NCBI GenBank assembly: GCA_016286035.1
Contig: JAEERY010000060.1
Location: forward strand, 1 to 55,891
Length of the DNA stretch: 55,891 nt
Source of the DNA: Lachnospiraceae bacterium
GTDB taxonomy: Bacteria; Bacillota; Clostridia; Lachnospirales; Lachnospiraceae
Direction: 5' to 3'
Position 1 is the stretch's first letter. Every line of letters begins with the position of its first letter. Shown piece after piece: positions 35,672-44,337 of the stretch. Both the position numbers and the translations under genes were made by a program. The notes beneath the pieces are model-generated. The model was not told the DNA's origin. It did no database searches and saw nothing but the letters and a program-made list of their open reading frames with translations.

Positions 35672-35717
35672 ATCAATCTCCGTCCATGCACTTTTACATT
35701 TGATCTACTTAATCTTA

Positions 35718-36605
35718 TCAGTAGAAAGTCCTTACCACGTTACCTATAACAAGATTCCAGCCGTCCGCTAAAACAAACAATAGTATCTTGAACGGCATGC
35801 TTATGGTCGTTGGCGGCAGCATCATCATACCCATACTCATGAGGGCGGAGGCTACGACCATATCTATTACAATGAACGGCACATATATCAGAAATCCTAT
35901 GATAAATGCTGTTCTTAATTCGCTTACTATAAAGCTCGGTATAAGTACTGAGCTGGGTATGGCATCCACGCCGTCCTCTTCGGTCCACTCGATCTGGGCT
36001 ATGTCAAGAAACATCCTGACATCCTTCATCTGGGTCTGCGGATACATAAAATCTCTTAAGGGCTTTACTGCTCTCTGCACGGCTTCAGCCTGATCGATCT
36101 GACCTGCATCAAAAGGAATGAGAGCTTCATTTCTGATCGTATTTATCGTGGGTGTCATTATAAAGAATGTCAAAAACAGAGCAAGACCTATGATCACCTG
36201 ATTGGGAGGTGCGGTCTGCGTGTTTAAAGCATTCCTGGTGAAATGCATCACTATGATTATCCTGGTAAAGCTCGTCATGAGCAGGATAAGAATGGGGGCA
36301 AGCGCAATAAGCGTAAGGGTTATGAGAATCCTTAACGCTCCGTTTATCTCACCGTTGCCGTTGTCATATGTGATGGTCACGGTGTTAGCTATATTGAGTT
36401 CTTTGAGCTCATCGGCATCGCTCTCGCCGGGCTCTCTTATATTCGTTCTATCTTCGGTAGTATCAGTCAGCTGACTGCCTATCCCCTCTTCACGTATGAC
36501 CTGTTCGGCATGCACATCGATTGCGGGATATATACACAATATGCCCACCATTAACAGTAGGCATATTAGAACGATATATTTTTTTATTCTTCTATATGTT
36601 TTCAT
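35718..36605 (-). CDS. fliP: Flagellar export protein FliP
   Basis: A 295-residue export gate protein. Start ATG 36605 gives a signal peptide MKTYRRIKKYIVLICLLLMV with a predicted cut after VHA (about 30), then a spacer of about 45 residues. The FliP core follows: LTLIALAPILILLMTSFTRI, FLTFFIMTPTIN and FIVIDMVVASALMSMGMMML. Longer in-frame starts reach back into fliO and lack a signal peptide at the N-terminus, so they are rejected. It overlaps fliO by 14 bases. Confidence 0.95.
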   Translation of the reverse strand: MKTYRRIKKYIVLICLLLMVGILCIYPAIDVHAEQVIREEGIGSQLTDTTEDRTNIREPGESDADELKELNIANTVTITYDNGNGEINGALRILITLTLIALAPILILLMTSFTRIIIVMHFTRNALNTQTAPPNQVIIGLALFLTFFIMTPTINTIRNEALIPFDAGQIDQAEAVQRAVKPLRDFMYPQTQMKDVRMFLDIAQIEWTEEDGVDAIPSSVLIPSFIVSELRTAFIIGFLIYVPFIVIDMVVASALMSMGMMMLPPTTISMPFKILLFVLADGWNLVIGNVVRTFY

Positions 36606-36996
36606 CTTTGTCTTGCACTTTTGCGGTGCTATCATTTCCGTTTTGCAAAACAGCGTCCTTAAATCTCGCAAAGACTTTCGAGAAATCTTTTTCGATCGCC
36701 TTTTCATCGACATCTTTAAGTTCATCTTCAGAAAGTTCGGCAAGCAAAGTCACCTGCTCTTTGCTTACAGCAACGGCAAGGTAATGTTCCCCGACCTTTA
36801 TGATCTGAATAAACTGACTCTGCGAGAGTCTCATGGTCTCAAGAAGCTTGATGTTCGTGCCTGTCATCTGCTGCTTTTGAAATCCCGCCATCCATTTCGT
36901 GACATAAAAGGTTATAAAAAGCACCAGTACAAATATGATAAGCACAGTGATCAGCTGAACGGCCGAATCGACTCCGCCGTTTGAACTTAAAAGCAT
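36592..36996 (-). CDS. fliO: Flagellar assembly protein FliO/FliZ
   Basis: A 134-residue protein with one N-terminal membrane helix (about 12-32, VQLITVLIIFVLVLFITFYV) and a cytoplasmic domain with FliO-like KLLETMRLSQSQFIQIIKVG. It assists FliP stability and assembly. Starts one base after the cheY stop and overlaps fliP. Family identity rests on position and these motifs. Confidence 0.88.
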   Translation of the reverse strand: MLLSSNGGVDSAVQLITVLIIFVLVLFITFYVTKWMAGFQKQQMTGTNIKLLETMRLSQSQFIQIIKVGEHYLAVAVSKEQVTLLAELSEDELKDVDEKAIEKDFSKVFARFKDAVLQNGNDSTAKVQDKDENI

Positions 36997-36997
36997 A

Positions 36998-37360
36998 TCA
37001 GCCCACTACTTTCTTAACAGCTTCCAATACTCTGTCTGCCTGGAAAGGCTTAACTATAAAGTCCTTAGCGCCTGCCTGGATAGACTCGATAACCATAGCC
37101 TGCTGACCCATTGCAGAACACATGATAACCTTAGCACCTGAATCAGCTGCCTTAATAGCCTTAAGTGCCTCGATACCATCCATTTCCGGCATTGTGATAT
37201 CCATAAGTACAAGATCAGGCTTAAGTTCGTTATACTTCTCTACGCCTTTAGCTCCGTTCTCTGCTTCCCCTGCAACATTATATCCGTTCTTTGTAAGGAT
37301 ATCCTTGATCATCATTCGCATAAATGCTGCATCATCACAAATAAGAATACTCTTTGCCAT
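36998..37360 (-). CDS. cheY: Chemotaxis response regulator CheY
   Basis: A 120-residue receiver. Acidic pair in LICDDAAFMRMM, phospho-acceptor Asp54 in VLMDITMPEMDG, switch Ser/Thr in VIMCSAMGQQAM and Lys in DFIVKPFQAD. It sits between fliY and fliO as in Bacillus, and CheY-P binds the N-terminal peptides of FliM and FliY. Strong CAGGAGATG before the start. Confidence 0.96.
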   Translation of the reverse strand: MAKSILICDDAAFMRMMIKDILTKNGYNVAGEAENGAKGVEKYNELKPDLVLMDITMPEMDGIEALKAIKAADSGAKVIMCSAMGQQAMVIESIQAGAKDFIVKPFQADRVLEAVKKVVG

Positions 37361-37381
37361 AGTTTACATCTCCTGTTTCTG

Positions 37382-38608
37382 TTATTTTATAATCTCAGTT
37401 ACTCGAATACCAAAACTTTCTTCGATAACAACTACTTCACCTTTTGCTACAAATTTGCCGTTTACCAGAACGTCTATCGGTTCACCTGCAAGTCTCTCGA
37501 GTTCAATGATTGTACCCGGTGCAAACTCAAGTATATCCGATATGTTCTTTTTGGTCCTGCCAAGCTCTACCGTTACTTCGAGAGGCACATCCATGATCAG
37601 ACCGATGTTCTCATTTCCCTGCAGAGCAGATACATTTGTTGAGAACTGCTCGAACTGTGCTGGCTGGTAATTCATGCTTACCGGAGGCATCTGATACATC
37701 GGAGGCATCTGATACTGCGGCATCATGTTAGGATCATAATACGGCGGAGCCATGTTCGGATAAGGTCCTGCCATATTCGGTGCTACCTGAGGCTGTGGCT
37801 GAGGCGTCGGTGCCGGTTCGGGTGCCGGTGTCGGTGCTTCCACTTTCGGCGGTTCGTAAGGTGCCGGTTCAGGTTTCTTTTCAGGTGTCTGTATACCGCC
37901 TCCTAGGAATGTTGCCACTATATTTCTTGCAAATTCCACAGGGTATAACTGGAGGATGGTACTGTCTACCAGATCACCTATCTGCATCCTGAACGCTATC
38001 TTTACAAAAGTACCTGAAAGGAAGTCGCCTGCATCTCCTCCGGGGAGACCGCCCTGCTCCATGCTGATCCTCTCTGCCTGCGGGGGCGAGATATCTATCA
38101 TGCTCCCTAACATCTGTGAGAGGCTCGTTGCCGATGAGCCCATCATCTGGTTCATCGCCTCAGATATAGCAGAGAGATGTAACTCTCCTATCTCTCCGTC
38201 TGTATTTGTACCGTCACCGCCCATCATGAGGTCGGTGATGATCTTTACATCGTTTTCCTTAAGGATAAGTATGTTGGAACCATCCAGTCCCTTCGTATAC
38301 CTGATCTGTATCAGTATCGCGGGATCCTGTTTCTCTGACGAAAGGTCTGCCCAGTTACTGAGCGAAACGACCGGTGTCGTGATGTTGACCTTCTGATTAA
38401 CAAGGGAATAGAGAGTTGTAGCGGATGTTCCCATGCTTATATTGGCCACTTCACCGATGGCGTCTTTTTCAACATCCGACAATGCATCTCCGTCCACTGC
38501 GCTTGTAGTCTCTATAGGCTCGCTTGCGGGACTGTCGCCTGTCGGCTGATCTGCTGACATACCACTCAGCAGGGCATTTATCTCTTCCTGAGATAAGATA
38601 CCATCCAT
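37382..38608 (-). CDS. fliY: Flagellar motor switch phosphatase FliY (CheC-like plus FliN domain)
   Basis: A 408-residue switch protein. N-terminal CheY-P binding peptide LSQEEINALLSGM (5-17). Middle CheC-like phosphatase part has both E-x-x-N sites (IGEVANISMGTSATTLYSL and SEAMNQMMGSSATSL). A low-complexity Pro/Gln/Met/Tyr linker follows (about 240-315). The C-terminal FliN/SpoA domain has MDVPLEVTVELGRTKKNISD and GEVVVIEESFGIRV. It builds the C ring and dephosphorylates CheY-P. AGGAGG before ATG, 3 bases from fliM. Confidence 0.95.
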   Translation of the reverse strand: MDGILSQEEINALLSGMSADQPTGDSPASEPIETTSAVDGDALSDVEKDAIGEVANISMGTSATTLYSLVNQKVNITTPVVSLSNWADLSSEKQDPAILIQIRYTKGLDGSNILILKENDVKIITDLMMGGDGTNTDGEIGELHLSAISEAMNQMMGSSATSLSQMLGSMIDISPPQAERISMEQGGLPGGDAGDFLSGTFVKIAFRMQIGDLVDSTILQLYPVEFARNIVATFLGGGIQTPEKKPEPAPYEPPKVEAPTPAPEPAPTPQPQPQVAPNMAGPYPNMAPPYYDPNMMPQYQMPPMYQMPPVSMNYQPAQFEQFSTNVSALQGNENIGLIMDVPLEVTVELGRTKKNISDILEFAPGTIIELERLAGEPIDVLVNGKFVAKGEVVVIEESFGIRVTEIIK

Positions 38609-38611
38609 GCT

Positions 38612-39592
38612 CTATTCCTCCTCTCTTATGACTGTCGTTACCCTGCAGGCGTATTTATCGCCGCTCTTTCCGGGTGCAGCCAAAAATTTCTTTATATTTC
38701 CGACGTATACAGGAAGCGGTTCCTCCGCTTTGGTGTCAAGCCTTATGATATCGCCGCATTGAAGTCCGGCAAAATCATTGACCGTTATGACACTTCTTCC
38801 CAGATATGCGGTGATCGGAACCTCAACTCTTCTGATGAGTGATTCAACATATCCCGAGAAGTCCTCTTCGTCGCTGTCTTTCATTCTTGAGTACCAGAAC
38901 TTGGTATTCAGTTTCTCTATGACCTCTTCGATCGTAAAGAATGGAAGACATATATTCATGATACCGTCAACATCTCCTATCGTAACATTGAGTGTGACAA
39001 TTGCTATCATATCATTCGGTGCTATTATCTGTGCAAACTGAGGATTTGTCTCGATCCTTTCAAGCATCGGATTGAGTTCGACCACGTTCTTCCACGGATC
39101 CTTCATCAGCTGCATGCACAGTACCATGATCTTTTCTATGATCACGAGCTCTATTTCAGAGAAATCTCTGTTTTTGTCAATAGGCAAACCCTTTCCGCCC
39201 AACATCCTGTCAATGATAGCAAATCCAAGATTTGGTGATAATTCTATCATCATGGAACCTTTAAGCGGTGCAAAATCCACGATACCCAAAATTACCGGAT
39301 TGGATAATGCGTTCGAGAACTCTGAGAATACTACTGTCTCGGAACTCGCGGTCGTGACCGATACGTTCTTTCGAAGGTAGAGCGGAAGGTTTGTTGATAA
39401 CAGTCTTCCGTAATGCTCATATATGATCTCGAGTGTTCTCAAGTGTTCTTTCGAAAACTTCGAAGGACGGGCAAAGTCATAATTGCGAACCTGCACTTCG
39501 TCCTTGGACTTAATATCTTCCGCATCAAGCTCTCCACTGCTCAACGCATTTAACAGGCTGTCTATCTCGCTTTGAGATAATACCTCTCCCAA
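38612..39592 (-). CDS. fliM: Flagellar motor switch protein FliM
   Basis: A 326-residue C-ring protein. N-terminal CheY-P binding helix EVLSQSEIDSLLNAL (3-17), a CheC-like middle domain starting near YDFARPSKFSKEHLRTLEII (about 37-57), and a C-terminal SpoA/FliN domain (RRVEVPITAYLGRSVITVND). Start is TTG (39590-39592) behind GGGAGGTG with 7-base spacing; no ATG start gives the conserved N-terminus. Confidence 0.96.
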   Translation of the reverse strand: MGEVLSQSEIDSLLNALSSGELDAEDIKSKDEVQVRNYDFARPSKFSKEHLRTLEIIYEHYGRLLSTNLPLYLRKNVSVTTASSETVVFSEFSNALSNPVILGIVDFAPLKGSMMIELSPNLGFAIIDRMLGGKGLPIDKNRDFSEIELVIIEKIMVLCMQLMKDPWKNVVELNPMLERIETNPQFAQIIAPNDMIAIVTLNVTIGDVDGIMNICLPFFTIEEVIEKLNTKFWYSRMKDSDEEDFSGYVESLIRRVEVPITAYLGRSVITVNDFAGLQCGDIIRLDTKAEEPLPVYVGNIKKFLAAPGKSGDKYACRVTTVIREEE

Positions 39593-39644
39593 GCAGGCTC
39601 ACCTCCCGTCATCTCATATTTTCAGCTTTTCATTTAATCAGACA

Positions 39645-40166
39645 TCAGCTGAACATAATGTCTCTGAATACGATATTGTATATGAACTTGGAACCGTACA
39701 TCTGCTGCAGGGTCTCAAGTATCTCTTCTCTTAATCCGTCCGTATTGCTCTCGGCCTCTTCTATGGTATGACTTCCGACTACCTGGAATATCTTGTCCTT
39801 TATCATATCCACGTTGTCGCCAAGAGTCTCGTTATACTTCTCATAATCGGGATCTTTGGTGTTGAGCGACAGTGAAACGCTCACAACACAGTAATGAGAC
39901 TTGCCGTCAGCTCCCTTTGCAAGACCGATGGTCAGCTGATCGGGTATCTGATATACTTTGATATCCTCCATTGCCACTTCCGAGGTTTCCTCGACTCCCT
40001 CCTGCGTCGGATCGGCTATCTCAAGAGAAAGTGCCGTAGAGATACCGTCGATGAGTCTGGCTGTCTTCTTGTTGGTCCCCATCATCGTGAACATCATCAC
40101 CGAAGTGAGAGCCACATTGACAATGAGCAATGCCAGTATCAAAATTGATAACATGTTCTTCTTCAT
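39645..40166 (-). CDS. fliL: Flagellar basal body-associated protein FliL
   Basis: A 173-residue single-span membrane protein (helix about 5-27) with a FliL periplasmic-type domain: SLSLNTKDPDYEKYNETLGD, DMIKDKIFQVVGSHTIEEAE, REEILETLQQMYGSKFIYNI and VFRDIMFS at the end. It associates with stators at the motor and affects torque. Located right after motAB and before fliM in transcription order. Confidence 0.93.
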   Translation of the reverse strand: MKKNMLSILILALLIVNVALTSVMMFTMMGTNKKTARLIDGISTALSLEIADPTQEGVEETSEVAMEDIKVYQIPDQLTIGLAKGADGKSHYCVVSVSLSLNTKDPDYEKYNETLGDNVDMIKDKIFQVVGSHTIEEAESNTDGLREEILETLQQMYGSKFIYNIVFRDIMFS

Positions 40167-40188
40167 ACCGTCAATTCCTTCTTATCAC

Positions 40189-41022
40189 TTATCTTACAAG
40201 GCTGTTCAGACTGTTGTATACCTTGATCTCGATCCTTCTGTTCTTGCTCCTGCCTTCAGGTGTCGAATTATCGGCAATCGGAGCATATTCACCTCTTCCG
40301 CTGTGCTTTATGGCTGCGGGATCGATGCTCGTATTCTGAGTAAGATAATTAAACAGGCTTAAAGCTCTGTAACTGCTCAGAACATCGTTGTTCTCATACT
40401 TTCCTCCGCTCATCGGAACATTGTCCGTATGACCTTCGATCTCGATACCGTAAAGACCGTATCTTTCAAGTATGACTCCGATCTGAGCTATCGTAGGCAT
40501 AGCCTCCTGCTTTAACTCGGCCTTTCCCGAATCAAACAGGACACTTCCTTTGAGCGTCATGAGGACATACTGAGATGTGAATGTAACATCCACTTCCCTG
40601 TCCTTGCCGACTTCAGCCAAAGCTTCCCCTATCTTTTCAGCCATCTCTTCAGACTCTTTTAATCCCTCTTCCTCCATCTTCTCTGCAAGAGACTGTTCTT
40701 CATCAGTATCTTCCATCAGCTCATTGCTGGAATCGGTATTGTCTGCGGCTGCACCTACATTCGATATATAATTGTCAAGCTGATTAAGCTGGCTCATGCC
40801 GTTGCTTATCAGCAACCCGTCATCAAAAGAACTTCCGCCCGCCGAAAAGATCGAGAAGGTGTTCGAAAATGATGCCGCCAATGCTTCAAATTTCTCAGCA
40901 TCCATGTTTGACATTGAAAACAGGAGAACGAAGAAGCAAAGCAGCAGGTTCATCAGATCCGCGAAAGTACTTTGCCAGGCGGGGGCACCGGCCGGCGGCG
41001 GATCTTCTTTGCGCTTAGCCAT
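40189..41022 (-). CDS. motB: Stator protein MotB, PomB-like
   Basis: A 277-residue stator subunit. Membrane helix about 17-37 with the ion-binding Asp22 in FADLMNLLLCFFVLLF; this stretch is close to Vibrio PomB, including the Cys. A plug-like region and an acidic linker (about 90-140) follow. The C-terminal OmpA peptidoglycan-binding domain has IEIEGHTDNVPMSGG and RALSLFNYL. ATG 41022 is chosen with GGGAGGTG upstream and overlaps motA by 8 bases. The ion is probably Na+, by similarity only. Confidence 0.93.
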   Translation of the reverse strand: MAKRKEDPPPAGAPAWQSTFADLMNLLLCFFVLLFSMSNMDAEKFEALAASFSNTFSIFSAGGSSFDDGLLISNGMSQLNQLDNYISNVGAAADNTDSSNELMEDTDEEQSLAEKMEEEGLKESEEMAEKIGEALAEVGKDREVDVTFTSQYVLMTLKGSVLFDSGKAELKQEAMPTIAQIGVILERYGLYGIEIEGHTDNVPMSGGKYENNDVLSSYRALSLFNYLTQNTSIDPAAIKHSGRGEYAPIADNSTPEGRSKNRRIEIKVYNSLNSLVR

Positions 41023-41809
41023 TTGCTTCACCTCCCTCGGCGTCCATAGCCGCTTTGTCACCCGGCTCGAGGAATGACTTTAACTTCTCCTCGATTACAC
41101 GCGGGTTTTCGCCCGCCTGTATGGATAACAGACCTTCTATGACTATCTGCTTGCCCATCATTTCCATCTCATTTTGAACCTTGAGCTTTGCACTCGTGGG
41201 AGTGCATATCCAGTTGGCAAGCAAAGAACCGTACAATGTAGTTATAAGAGCGACAGCCATGGCAGGTCCGATGGCACTGGGATCGTCCATAGCCTGAAGC
41301 ATGTTAACAAGTCCGACCAGGGTACCGATCATACCCCACGCAGGACCCATGGCTCCAAGGTCACTCCAGAAATTTATCTTCTTTTTATGACGTTCGTCAA
41401 CCGAGATCATCTCGGTCTCCATGATACCTCTTACGAGTTCAGGATCCGTACCGTCAACTATAAGCAATATGCCCTTTTTCAAAAATGCATCATCCAGATC
41501 TCCCGCAGCTTCTTCCAGAGAAAGCAGTCCTTCCTTTCTGGCGACGTTTGAAAGATCGATGATCTTTTTTATAACCTCGGGCGTATTTGCTGACTGAGCT
41601 TTGAAAATCAAGGTGATTGCCTTGATACCGGCAACAAAATCAGGCATAGTATTGCTCGCCATTACACTACAAAAAGCCCCGCCAAAGGTTATCAGGGCTG
41701 AATTGAGGTCCAGGAAGTTTTTGATAACTCCAAATCCGTTTCCGGCAACAATACCGAAAATGACCAAGGCCAAACATACTACTATTCCGATTAACGATGC
41801 TAAATCCAC
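41015..41809 (-). CDS. motA: Stator protein MotA, PomA-like
   Basis: A 264-residue four-helix stator protein. It begins VDLASLIGIVVCLALVIFGI (GTG start behind AAAGGTG). The cytoplasmic loop has ARKEGLLSLEEA and VDERHKKKINFW. Helices 3-4 have GMIGTLVGLVNMLQ and PAMAVALITTLYGSL, each with the Thr residues used in PomA. C-terminal QAGENPRVIEEKLKSFL. Sequence is PomA-like, matching the PomB-like partner. Confidence 0.95.
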   Translation of the reverse strand: MDLASLIGIVVCLALVIFGIVAGNGFGVIKNFLDLNSALITFGGAFCSVMASNTMPDFVAGIKAITLIFKAQSANTPEVIKKIIDLSNVARKEGLLSLEEAAGDLDDAFLKKGILLIVDGTDPELVRGIMETEMISVDERHKKKINFWSDLGAMGPAWGMIGTLVGLVNMLQAMDDPSAIGPAMAVALITTLYGSLLANWICTPTSAKLKVQNEMEMMGKQIVIEGLLSIQAGENPRVIEEKLKSFLEPGDKAAMDAEGGEANG

Positions 41810-41835
41810 GATGTCACACCTTTCCCGGGAAACTA

Positions 41836-42042
41836 TTACATTCTGTCAAATATCGGCAGATTTGCATAAAGTTCCTTTCTATACGATTTTACTAAATTAT
41901 CTATCTCTTGTCTACTTTCTTTTGTAATTATTTTTCTACCCGTGGTCAGGGTCACCACTGTATCAGGCGTTGATTCCACAGTCTCTATCAGTTCCTGATT
42001 TATAAGGGTTTTTGTTCCGTCCAATTTGGTAACTTCGATCAC
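41836..42042 (-). CDS. flbD: FlbD/SwrD family flagellar protein
   Basis: A 68-residue FlbD-type protein: first residues MIEVTKLDGTKTLINQEL (initiator GTG at 42040-42042, written V in a longer frame), then VVTLTTGRKIIT and a basic C-terminus. Known role in Bacillus (SwrD) is increasing stator torque. GTG start is preferred because the family begins at this residue and TGGGG precedes it. Between flgE and motA, the usual place. Confidence 0.92.
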   Translation of the reverse strand: MIEVTKLDGTKTLINQELIETVESTPDTVVTLTTGRKIITKESRQEIDNLVKSYRKELYANLPIFDRM

Positions 42043-42072
42043 TGTTTTTCCCCATTTCTTTAAACGCAGTGA

Positions 42073-42095
42073 TGCATTCGCTGTAGGCGAATGCA
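42073..42095 (-). promoter_or_regulatory. Perfect hairpin between flgE and flbD
   Basis: Minus-strand TGCATTCGC-CTACA-GCGAATGCA: 9 bp perfect, loop of 5, 48 bases after the flgE stop. No T-run follows. Probably an mRNA 3'-end stabiliser, processing site or partial attenuator after the hook gene. Confidence 0.6.
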
Positions 42096-42142
42096 CCAAC
42101 TGTCAATATATATAAAAGCACAATATCAAAACGTCAGACTGA

Positions 42143-43816
42143 TTATCTCTTCAGATTTACTAGTTCTTCGAGAAGTGTGTCTGAAACTGTTATGATCCTT
42201 GAGTTTGCCTGGAATCCACGCTGAGTTGTGATCATATCCGTGAATTCTGCAGACAGGTCAACGTTACTCATTTCGAGTACGCCGGTTGTCATGTATCCGC
42301 CGCCGGTCTTTACTTCTGTACCGATTCCGTCGAAATCGCCAGAGTTCTGGGTTGCCTTGTAAAGGTTGTCGCCTTCCTTTTCAAGACCTGAAGCATTAGC
42401 GAACTCAGCAACCGCGATCTGACCGAGAAGCTTGCTCATACCGTTATCGTAAGAAGCATAGATACGACCGTCATCCTGGATCGAAACTCCGCTCATCTCA
42501 CCCATCTTTCTACCGCATCCAACCTTCTTAACGTCACCGCTGGCTGCAGCTATGGTAGATGTACCTGCGTTGTTGTACATTGTTGTCGTAGAGAAATCTA
42601 TCTCGATATCGTCAAATCTTCCTGCGGGAGCAAGTCCTGACAGAGCAAGTGTAACACCCGTTCCGCCTGCGATGCTCTTGAATGCACCTGTTGTTGCATT
42701 GTACTCAAGAAGCGAGCTTCCCGAAGGAGTAACCTTGTCGGATGTAAGGCTTGTTATATCGTATATAGCCTGAAGATTTGTGGTTGCACCGTCAACCGTT
42801 ATACTCTCATCCTTAAGGATCTGTTCAAGAGTATAATCTGTTTTGGTAACGGGATCGGTTGTCGAATCCGTTGTTACCGAAAACTTCATGGTCTGAAGTT
42901 CTGTAGCATCAGAGTAGTTGTAAGCTTCTGCCAGAAGATCCCAGTCAACATTCGTTCCGTCAAATGCGATGATCGTAGGGTCGTCTTTATTGACGATCTG
43001 TCCCGTGCTGTCAACTTCCCATTTGTCGGAAAGATTCAAAGCTGTGCTCTTTTCAACTTCAACACCGCCGCCAAGCTTAAGATCGCCTATAGGGTATTCG
43101 GAGTTGTTCTGATCCTTGATGGAATCAAGCTGTACCGTGTAAACGCCTTCTGTATCGGTAGCCTTTACATTAAGCTTTGCAGTATAGCTGTAACCCAGTT
43201 TATCGTAGAATAAAAGGTTCATTGTCTTTCCCGATGAAGAAAGAACATTTGAATCGTTCTTATCAAGAATACCGGAAACTGTAGCTTTTGTTGTTGCTTC
43301 CGGAGGATATGTCATGTTCTCGGGGCTCATGATAACAAGGGGAGATACGGTATCTCTCTTGATATCCTGTGTCTCGGGATCGACCTGCCAGCCCATTACA
43401 TTGTATCCGTTTGATGTCATGGCAAGATTTCCTACACCGTCAACATAGAACGAACCGTCTCTTGTAAAGAGTCTCTGTCCGTTATCACCGCTACCTACTA
43501 TGAAGAACGCATCTCCTGTTATTCTTATATCGAAAGGATTGTTTGTTGTCTGTGAAGCACCCTGTGAATTGATCGCCGTATTGATAGCTCCGGTCTTAAC
43601 ACCTAAACCTATCTGACGAGCATTGATACCTGCGGTTCCCGTTACGGAATTGGCACCGCTGGCTGCCTGTGAGGTCTGATACATAAGCTCAGAAAATGTT
43701 ACAGACTGTGACTTATAGGCTACTGTATTGACATTGGCAATGTTGTTACCTATAACGTCCATCTTAGTCTGGTGTGTCTTCAGTCCGGCAACGCCGGAGT
43801 ACATAGATCTCATCAT
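42143..43816 (-). CDS. flgE: Flagellar hook protein FlgE
   Basis: A 557-residue hook protein. N-terminal rod/hook motif MYSGVAGLKTHQTKMDVIGN with NIANVNTVAYKS, a variable middle (about 100-460), and the C-terminal D0 with EMSNVDLSAEFTDMITTQRG and FQANSRIITVSDTLLEELVN. The variable region is longer than in Salmonella (403 residues), normal for Clostridia. GGAGGG 8 bases before ATG 43816. Flanked by hairpins at both ends of the cistron. Confidence 0.97.
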   Translation of the reverse strand: MMRSMYSGVAGLKTHQTKMDVIGNNIANVNTVAYKSQSVTFSELMYQTSQAASGANSVTGTAGINARQIGLGVKTGAINTAINSQGASQTTNNPFDIRITGDAFFIVGSGDNGQRLFTRDGSFYVDGVGNLAMTSNGYNVMGWQVDPETQDIKRDTVSPLVIMSPENMTYPPEATTKATVSGILDKNDSNVLSSSGKTMNLLFYDKLGYSYTAKLNVKATDTEGVYTVQLDSIKDQNNSEYPIGDLKLGGGVEVEKSTALNLSDKWEVDSTGQIVNKDDPTIIAFDGTNVDWDLLAEAYNYSDATELQTMKFSVTTDSTTDPVTKTDYTLEQILKDESITVDGATTNLQAIYDITSLTSDKVTPSGSSLLEYNATTGAFKSIAGGTGVTLALSGLAPAGRFDDIEIDFSTTTMYNNAGTSTIAAASGDVKKVGCGRKMGEMSGVSIQDDGRIYASYDNGMSKLLGQIAVAEFANASGLEKEGDNLYKATQNSGDFDGIGTEVKTGGGYMTTGVLEMSNVDLSAEFTDMITTQRGFQANSRIITVSDTLLEELVNLKR

Positions 43817-43858
43817 AATATTTGCCCTCCAATTGATCTGAGCGGCATCATCATCTGT

Positions 43859-43884
43859 TAACTCCTTCTGTCATTCGGGAGTTA
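43859..43884 (-). promoter_or_regulatory. Hairpin between the TIGR02530 gene and flgE
   Basis: Minus-strand TAACTCC/GGAGTTA (7 bp, loop of 12), with a second small stem CCTC/GAGG just upstream, in the 91-base gap. It lies 43 bases before the flgE start and does not cover its Shine-Dalgarno. Confidence 0.45.
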
Positions 43885-43907
43885 GTAGCCTCCTTGTGAG
43901 GTCCGGC

Positions 43908-44306
43908 CTATACGATGACTGCCCCGTCTATATTTGTAAATACCTGTTCGTCGCTGACACTCGAATCGATCGCGGTCACCACAGTGCTGTTTGGTACATT
44001 CACTATGAATGCCAGCTGATCCATTATCATCAGCGAATCCTTGATTCCTTTCATCTCAGCCCTTGCAAGCCCGTCATTTAATCTGTCTATCTGTTTATCG
44101 TCCAGAACGATATCTCTTACAGCCAGTCTGTCCGATGCATGCTTGGAAAACTTTACGCTTCCCTGCGCTGCTTTAGATTCTGTTTTCTTCAGGATCTCTT
44201 CAAATGTTCCTCCCTGTGATGTCTTAACGGGAGCTTTTGTCTGTTCCTTAAAGAACTGATCCTGAATCTGTCTGGTGGAAAGGAATCTGTCATTTGTGAT
44301 ATTCAT
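43908..44306 (-). CDS. TIGR02530 flagellar operon protein
   Basis: A 132-residue protein of the 'flagellar operon protein' family TIGR02530. The conserved core is VKFSKHASDRLAVRDIVLDD followed by DRLNDGLARAEMKGIKDSLM and a beta segment ending near TAIDSSVSDEQVFTNIDGAV. Function not established. It always occurs between flgD and flgE, as here. GGAGGAAAGCGT before ATG. Confidence 0.9.
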   Translation of the reverse strand: MNITNDRFLSTRQIQDQFFKEQTKAPVKTSQGGTFEEILKKTESKAAQGSVKFSKHASDRLAVRDIVLDDKQIDRLNDGLARAEMKGIKDSLMIMDQLAFIVNVPNSTVVTAIDSSVSDEQVFTNIDGAVIV

Positions 44307-44337
44307 ACGCTTTCCTCCATTTTTTATTCAGTTGTCA

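Noticed and set aside
36605-36743. Upstream fliP start adding 46 residues
   Set aside because: The added part is antisense-free but entirely within fliO in another frame, has no Shine-Dalgarno, and would bury the signal peptide.
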